Positions 14,063 through 16,935 of a stretch of DNA of 16,935 nucleotides are shown one piece after another. Position numbers and translations under genes: made by a program. A model generated the notes under the pieces. It had not been told where the DNA came from. It saw only the letters and a list, made by a program, of their open reading frames with translations, and did no database searches. Position 1 is the stretch's first letter, and the number at the start of each line of letters is the position of its first letter. Location: assembly GCA_043772905.1 (NCBI GenBank), contig JAYVFS010000056.1, forward strand, positions 1-16,935, given 5' to 3'. The stretch comes from JAAFJT01 sp043772905. Its GTDB lineage: Bacteria; Bacteroidota; Bacteroidia; Chitinophagales; Saprospiraceae.

Positions 14063-14265
14063 TTTTGTCATTCTGAGGACAATCATCACGTAATACGTTG
14101 GTGTTTATAACCAAATGATGCTCGGACAATGTTAGGAAGATTTAAAATCTTCCTAACATTAAAAAGTTCGGCGCGTCATTAGTAACACAGTAAAAGAATC
14201 TATATAAAACATTGTAATTCAATAGTTTAAATAGATTCTTTCACTGCGTTCAGAATGTCAAAAAG
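14063..14265. repeat. Dispersed repeat with ends related to the 2352-2432 hairpin
   Basis: The left end (TTTTTGTCATTCTGA, near 14063) and right end (TTCACTGCGTTCAGAATGTC, near 14240-14259) are inverted and resemble the arms of the hairpin at 2352-2432. Inside are AGTAAAAGAATCTAT (14189-14203) and ATAGATTCTTTCACT (14231-14245), inverted with one mismatch, plus an independent hairpin at 14128-14160. The sequence type GTCATTCTGAACGAAGTGAAAGAATCT is, from memory, common as a REP-like repeat in many bacterial genomes. Confidence 0.6.
14128..14160. terminator. Perfect 15-bp hairpin between convergent genes
   Basis: AATGTTAGGAAGATT (14128-14142) and AATCTTCCTAACATT (14146-14160), loop TAA. It lies 67 bases after the PorG-like stop and 109 bases beyond the GNAT stop, so it may serve both. 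Confidence 0.65.
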
Positions 14266-14268
14266 AAC

Positions 14269-14754
14269 TCAAAGTGTTTTCATAAAAAACATCGTATCAA
14301 CAGGCATTAATGGATAATTATTAGGTAAATCAATTTTTGGGATTTGAACAAAGCCATTTTTTTCATAGAACCGATGCGACGCTTTTAGACGATCAACAGT
14401 CCCTAAATACAAAGCTGTCATGTTATTATCCATCGCTTTTTTTTCTAAGATATAAAACAGCTTGGCTGCAACGCCTTGCTCTTTCCCTCGATAATCGGCT
14501 TTTACAAACATCTTTCGGATTGTGCCAAAAGGCTCACCATTGTCAATCAAAGCAATCGTTCCTACGACCTCGTTTTGTTCATTCATAGCCACCCAAAATT
14601 CGCCATTTCGTTGCTGATAATATTGGTCAATAATCAATAAATCGGGTTGGTCTGCTAATGTTACTGGCACTTGAAATTCGTTTTGTTGAATGTTTAATAT
14701 TAATCTTACAATTTGGTCACAGTAAGCGGGTTCGTATTTTTTTACTTCTATCAC
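14269..14754 (-). CDS. GNAT-family N-acetyltransferase
   Basis: 161-residue cytoplasmic acetyltransferase of the Gcn5 fold. The acetyl-CoA loop is visible as MFVKADYRGKEQGVAAKL (residues about 86-103, fitting the R/Q-x-x-G-x-G/A motif), preceded by the beta-4 strand EVVGTIALIDN and followed by ALYLGTVDRLKASHRFYEKNGF, the usual beta-5/alpha-4 end. The substrate cannot be told; small-molecule and protein acetylation are both seen in this group. It lies 49 bases after the EamA gene on the same strand and may be co-transcribed with it. Confidence 0.88.
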   Translation of the reverse strand: MIEVKKYEPAYCDQIVRLILNIQQNEFQVPVTLADQPDLLIIDQYYQQRNGEFWVAMNEQNEVVGTIALIDNGEPFGTIRKMFVKADYRGKEQGVAAKLFYILEKKAMDNNMTALYLGTVDRLKASHRFYEKNGFVQIPKIDLPNNYPLMPVDTMFFMKTL

Positions 14755-14803
14755 AACAAGGTATTTTATTGATTTTTACTTGAATTATGGCGTTTTTCTT
14801 AGA

Positions 14804-15721
14804 TTATTGCTCAATTTCGGGCGATATACTGAGGGGGGTATCTGTTTGTTTTTTAGTAGGAAGATTGGCAAAATAAACGCCTGAAAGTATCAAAACCAAG
14901 CAAGCGATTTGCATCATCGTTATCGTTTCACCATACCAAACACCCCAAAAAATGGCGACAAAAGGAATCGTATAAGTGACCAACGAAGAAAAAAGTACAT
15001 TCGTTCTTTTGAGCAACATATAAAAGAGAATTTGAGCGATGGCTGTGCCAACAACACCTAAAATAATGGAAGCAAAACTGGCTTTTAAAAAAGCAGTATC
15101 TGACCACGATGTCTGAAAATAGCCTGTAAAAATAAGGATAAACAACGCAGGAATCGCTAAAATCGGGAAGGCAATTGCAGCAATATTGACCGAACCGACC
15201 GAGCCTAAATGCCGCGCAAGTAAATTACCATTCCAACCATAACAGATTGTCGCTATCACAACGAGAAGTGAATAACCGATTTGGTCATCGAGTTTAAATC
15301 CATCTTTTTGAATAAAAAGCAAGCATAAACCGACAAAACCGATGAGTACAGCCCCTATTTTCTGGGGTGTTGTTCGCATTTGAAAAAACAAAACGCCTAT
15401 CAAAATCGCAAAAAGGGGCGATAAGGCATTGACGATACCCGCCAGAGAACTGTTGATATGTTCCTCGGCGATGCAAAACAGAAAGGCAGGAATAAAACTA
15501 CCAATGGCTGCCGAAGACACAATATACTTCACTTTCCCCTTCGGAATATGCCGAAATTGGCGCAAACCGATGGGTAATAAGACGACGCCAGAACTAAAAA
15601 TGCGCATTGCTGCAACTTGGTAAGCGGTCATTTTTTCGAGCCCTTCTTTCATCAATATAAAAGAACTGCCCCAGATGAGGGTGAGCACGCCGAAAAGCCC
15701 CCAATTCATGATGTTTTTCAT
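14804..15721 (-). CDS. EamA/DMT-family transporter
   Basis: Inner-membrane transporter with ten predicted helices in two EamA repeats, 305 residues from the ATG at 15721 (an upstream ATG at 15733 would add four residues). The opening LTLIWGSSFILMKEGLEKMTAYQVAAMRI is the typical DMT first helix; the second repeat begins near GWNGNLLARHLGSV. Members export amino acids, metabolites or drugs; the substrate cannot be inferred. The hydrophilic C-terminal tail contains the dispersed word (14826-14838), read T-P-L-S-I-S, just before the stop. Confidence 0.88.
   Translation of the reverse strand: MKNIMNWGLFGVLTLIWGSSFILMKEGLEKMTAYQVAAMRIFSSGVVLLPIGLRQFRHIPKGKVKYIVSSAAIGSFIPAFLFCIAEEHINSSLAGIVNALSPLFAILIGVLFFQMRTTPQKIGAVLIGFVGLCLLFIQKDGFKLDDQIGYSLLVVIATICYGWNGNLLARHLGSVGSVNIAAIAFPILAIPALFILIFTGYFQTSWSDTAFLKASFASIILGVVGTAIAQILFYMLLKRTNVLFSSLVTYTIPFVAIFWGVWYGETITMMQIACLVLILSGVYFANLPTKKQTDTPLSISPEIEQ
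14826..14838 (+). repeat. Dispersed word ATACTGAGGGGGG, copy 16 (in EamA CDS tail)
   Basis: The coding (minus) strand reads C-rich, P-L-S-I, in the unconserved C-terminal tail. Confidence 0.92.
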
Positions 15722-15803
15722 GGTGCAAAGCAACGCTGTTTTTTAGGATTCTATGGTATTTTGGGAAGAAATAATGTCTTCCATTATGCCTGTTTGACTA
15801 AAA

Positions 15804-15815
15804 ATACTGAGGGGG
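15804..15815 (+). repeat. Dispersed word ATACTGAGGGGG, copy 17 (intergenic)
   Basis: Lies between the start of the EamA gene and the stop (15822) of the next minus-strand gene. Confidence 0.92.
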
Positions 15816-15821
15816 TGTCCA

Positions 15822-16118
15822 TTATTTAAAATTGCCGAAAAGTATGACTAAACTCTCCCATTCCTCATTCAAAGACAGATTAGGCATCGTCGTTTTGGCA
15901 CGTCTGTACCAATAATTGGCATTCCAAGTATCGCCTTCTTTTCGATGCAAATAGGCGTGTAAACGGTCATATAGTAATGTGCCTTCACGACTTGAAGCGA
16001 TGTCGTGGGCAGCTGCCCAATCACCTTTTGCATCATGGAATAGTGCTTTTAACAGGATGTTTTCGTTTGATGGAAATGTGCGATTGGCTATGCAATTATT
16101 GAATTCTGAACGTGTCAT
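15822..16118 (-). CDS. Small conserved protein of unknown function (about 98 residues)
   Basis: I recognise the family pattern but not a function: a start MTRSEFNN, then LLKALFHDAKGDWAAAHDIAS, YDRLHAYLHRKEGDTWNANYWYRRA and a terminal EEWESLV. Small proteins with this K-G-D-W-x-A-A-H-D and H-A-Y-L-H-R-x-E-G-D pattern occur widely in bacteria, and the helical repeat style resembles a degenerate TPR. From the ATG at 16118 it has 98 residues. An upstream ATG at 16181 overlaps the PIN toxin stop by 4 bp (ATGA) and would add 21 residues; family length favours 16118, while coupling favours 16181. Last gene of a minus-strand group starting with the antitoxin at 16796. Confidence 0.75.
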   Translation of the reverse strand: MTRSEFNNCIANRTFPSNENILLKALFHDAKGDWAAAHDIASSREGTLLYDRLHAYLHRKEGDTWNANYWYRRAKTTMPNLSLNEEWESLVILFGNFK

Positions 16119-16177
16119 TGAGTTGTTTTTATGAAAAAAGACTTGTAAATTATCGGGTGAAATGCCTAAGAAGTGTA

Positions 16178-16591
16178 TCATTTGTTCAAAACGACTTTTT
16201 GAAAATCGGCTAATCGGACACGATTAATTTTCGGAAAACTAATCCGACTAAGTGGGTTATAATGTTTATCATCGCTTACCAAATAATTAGCATTACAGGC
16301 AAAGGCGGCATCAACAAATTTATTGTCATCGGGGTCTGTGTCATCAAGTAAGTGCCATTGGAAAAACACTTCGGTTAGATAAATATTCGGCAATTCACGT
16401 AAAGAGCGTAAGAAATTTTCAGCAACAGGAAAGCTGTAATGTTCTTTAAGTTTTTCCTCATATTCAAGTAGAATATCATGAGAAATATAGAGGTCAAATC
16501 GTTCATCGAGCAGGGCTTCGACAACCCAATGAAAAGGTGAACGGCTTGACAATGCCGAAATCCAAACATGGGTGTCAATCACGCATTTCAT
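16178..16591 (-). CDS. PIN-domain toxin (PF13470-type ribonuclease)
   Basis: 137-residue PIN protein, a probable magnesium-dependent RNase of a type II toxin-antitoxin pair. Acidic active-site residues are visible: D6 (VIDTHVW), E43 (DILLEYEEKL), the DPDDNKFVDAA motif (D88-D89, D94) and VSDDKHY (D107-D108). The layout is that of the putative-toxin PIN_3 group. The start overlaps the end of the upstream antitoxin gene by 17 bases, so the two are translationally coupled. The stop overlaps a possible start of the next gene. No dispersed word occurs in this pair. Confidence 0.88.
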   Translation of the reverse strand: MKCVIDTHVWISALSSRSPFHWVVEALLDERFDLYISHDILLEYEEKLKEHYSFPVAENFLRSLRELPNIYLTEVFFQWHLLDDTDPDDNKFVDAAFACNANYLVSDDKHYNPLSRISFPKINRVRLADFQKVVLNK

Positions 16592-16796
16592 CAGTTTCTC
16601 CTTTTAGCCATTTGTTCATTAATTCAGGTGTATAGCCTTTTTCGTCCCAAACTTTGTCGGCTTCTACGATGGCTTTTTTCATAAAATAACGTGCTAAATA
16701 ACGCCTGATTTCTAATAAATCAGCATCGGGAATATTTGTTGCATAGAGTTTTAACAACTCCATTTGCAAATTACTGAACGGTGGGTTTTGAGACAT
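16575..16796 (-). CDS. Antitoxin partner of the PIN toxin
   Basis: 73-residue mostly helical protein placed directly before a PIN toxin with a 17-base overlap. The stretch SNLQMELLKLYATNIPDADLLEIRRYLARYF followed by IVEADKVWDEKGYTPELMNKWL is a pattern I associate with small antitoxin-like proteins next to PIN toxins in Bacteroidota and cyanobacteria, without a gene name. The second half is likely the toxin-binding part; no clear DNA-binding motif is visible. Confidence 0.75.
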   Translation of the reverse strand: MSQNPPFSNLQMELLKLYATNIPDADLLEIRRYLARYFMKKAIVEADKVWDEKGYTPELMNKWLKGETDEMRD

Positions 16797-16813
16797 TTCT
16801 AATTATTTTTTTA

Positions 16814-16821
16814 CAAAATTA
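16814..16821 (-). promoter_or_regulatory. -7 box TAATTTTG of the PIN toxin-antitoxin operon
   Basis: On the minus strand TAATTTTG matches TAnnTTTG, 18 bases before the antitoxin ATG. No properly spaced -33 TTTG is seen. Confidence 0.45.
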
Positions 16822-16894
16822 CACTTTTTGAACTAAAAAACTCACGTTTCGTTGATTTTACAAACGGAAAAAAAGAAATATCGTAACCTTGCGT

Positions 16895-16935
16895 ATGCAA
16901 GTAGAACGAATAGATGATGTACCCTTAATCTGTAG
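16895..16935 (+). CDS. 5' end of a reading frame, possibly a transposase (partial)
   Basis: An ATG at 16895 opens M-Q-V-E-R-I-D-D-V-P-L-I-C and runs off the window. TAACCTTG (16884-16891) just before it is close to a Bacteroidota -7 box. The start VERIDDVPLI resembles the N-terminus of IS4/IS1634-type transposases as I remember them. With only thirteen codons this is a weak call. Confidence 0.35.
   Translation, partial: MQVERIDDVPLIC

Noticed and set aside
113..15815. G-quadruplex explanation for the dispersed word
   Set aside because: Each copy has only one G run of four to seven; no cluster of four runs is present at any copy.
1..16935. CRISPR array formed by the repeated word
   Set aside because: Copies are 12 bases, irregularly spaced from tens of bases to 3 kb, in both orientations and mostly inside genes, and no cas gene is seen.
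1..16935. tRNA or rRNA genes
   Set aside because: No cloverleaf with a GGTTCGA-type T arm and no rRNA signature was recognised by eye in the gaps.

Overview
The window comes from a member of the Bacteroidota. The evidence is a GH10 enzyme with a type IX secretion (T9SS) C-terminal sorting domain, a PorG/DUF6089-like barrel protein, a LytS/LytTR two-component pair, Bacteroidota-type -7 boxes (TAnnTTTG) upstream of several genes, A-rich leaders instead of strong Shine-Dalgarno sites, and a moderate-to-low GC content. I cannot place it more precisely.

Layout. 1-2434: a secreted GH10 xylanase-like enzyme (+), closed by a 35-bp-arm hairpin. 2435-3496: a paraoxonase-type lactonase/arylesterase (-). 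3497-4231: a gene-free AT-rich stretch containing a long imperfect inverted repeat. 4232-5119: a TPR protein with an N-terminal domain resembling the effector-associated domains of bacterial conflict systems (-). 5337-6740: an APC amino acid permease (+) with a strong terminator. 7014-8743: a histidine kinase and LytTR regulator that overlap by 4 bp. 8812-11523: agmatine deiminase and N-carbamoylputrescine amidase, the two-step route from agmatine to putrescine, separated by a Doc/Fic toxin-antitoxin pair. 11611-13156: a TSUP exporter, moaD and moaE (molybdopterin synthase). 13348-14061: the PorG-like outer-membrane protein. 14269-15721: a GNAT acetyltransferase and an EamA transporter (-). 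15822-16796: a compact minus-strand group made of an antitoxin, a PIN toxin and a small conserved protein. 16895-end: the start of a plus-strand reading frame that may be a transposase.

The outstanding signal is not a gene. A short asymmetric word, consensus (A/T)TACTGAGGGGG(T), occurs 17 times by its 10-base core TACTGAGGGG. It is found on both strands, in unrelated genes and in intergenic DNA, at about one copy per kb. Chance would give about 0.03 copies of a given 10-mer in this length. It is read in several frames, giving DTEG, (I/L)LRG, PLSI or TPSV, so selection or spread acts on the DNA word and not on a protein motif. Density, mixed orientation and tolerance of coding DNA resemble DNA-uptake sequences (Neisseria, Pasteurellaceae) or other genome-wide address words such as Chi. 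One inverted pair (6808-6894) could fold into a stem between the permease and the kinase. The word is missing from the EAD-TPR island and from the interiors of both toxin-antitoxin modules, as expected if those arrived more recently.

Functional links. The xylanase carries a T9SS signal and the PorG-like protein may belong to that machinery. The two agmatine enzymes form a pathway, and the permease may be relevant to amino acid or amine supply. Several intergenic gaps contain strong hairpin terminators.
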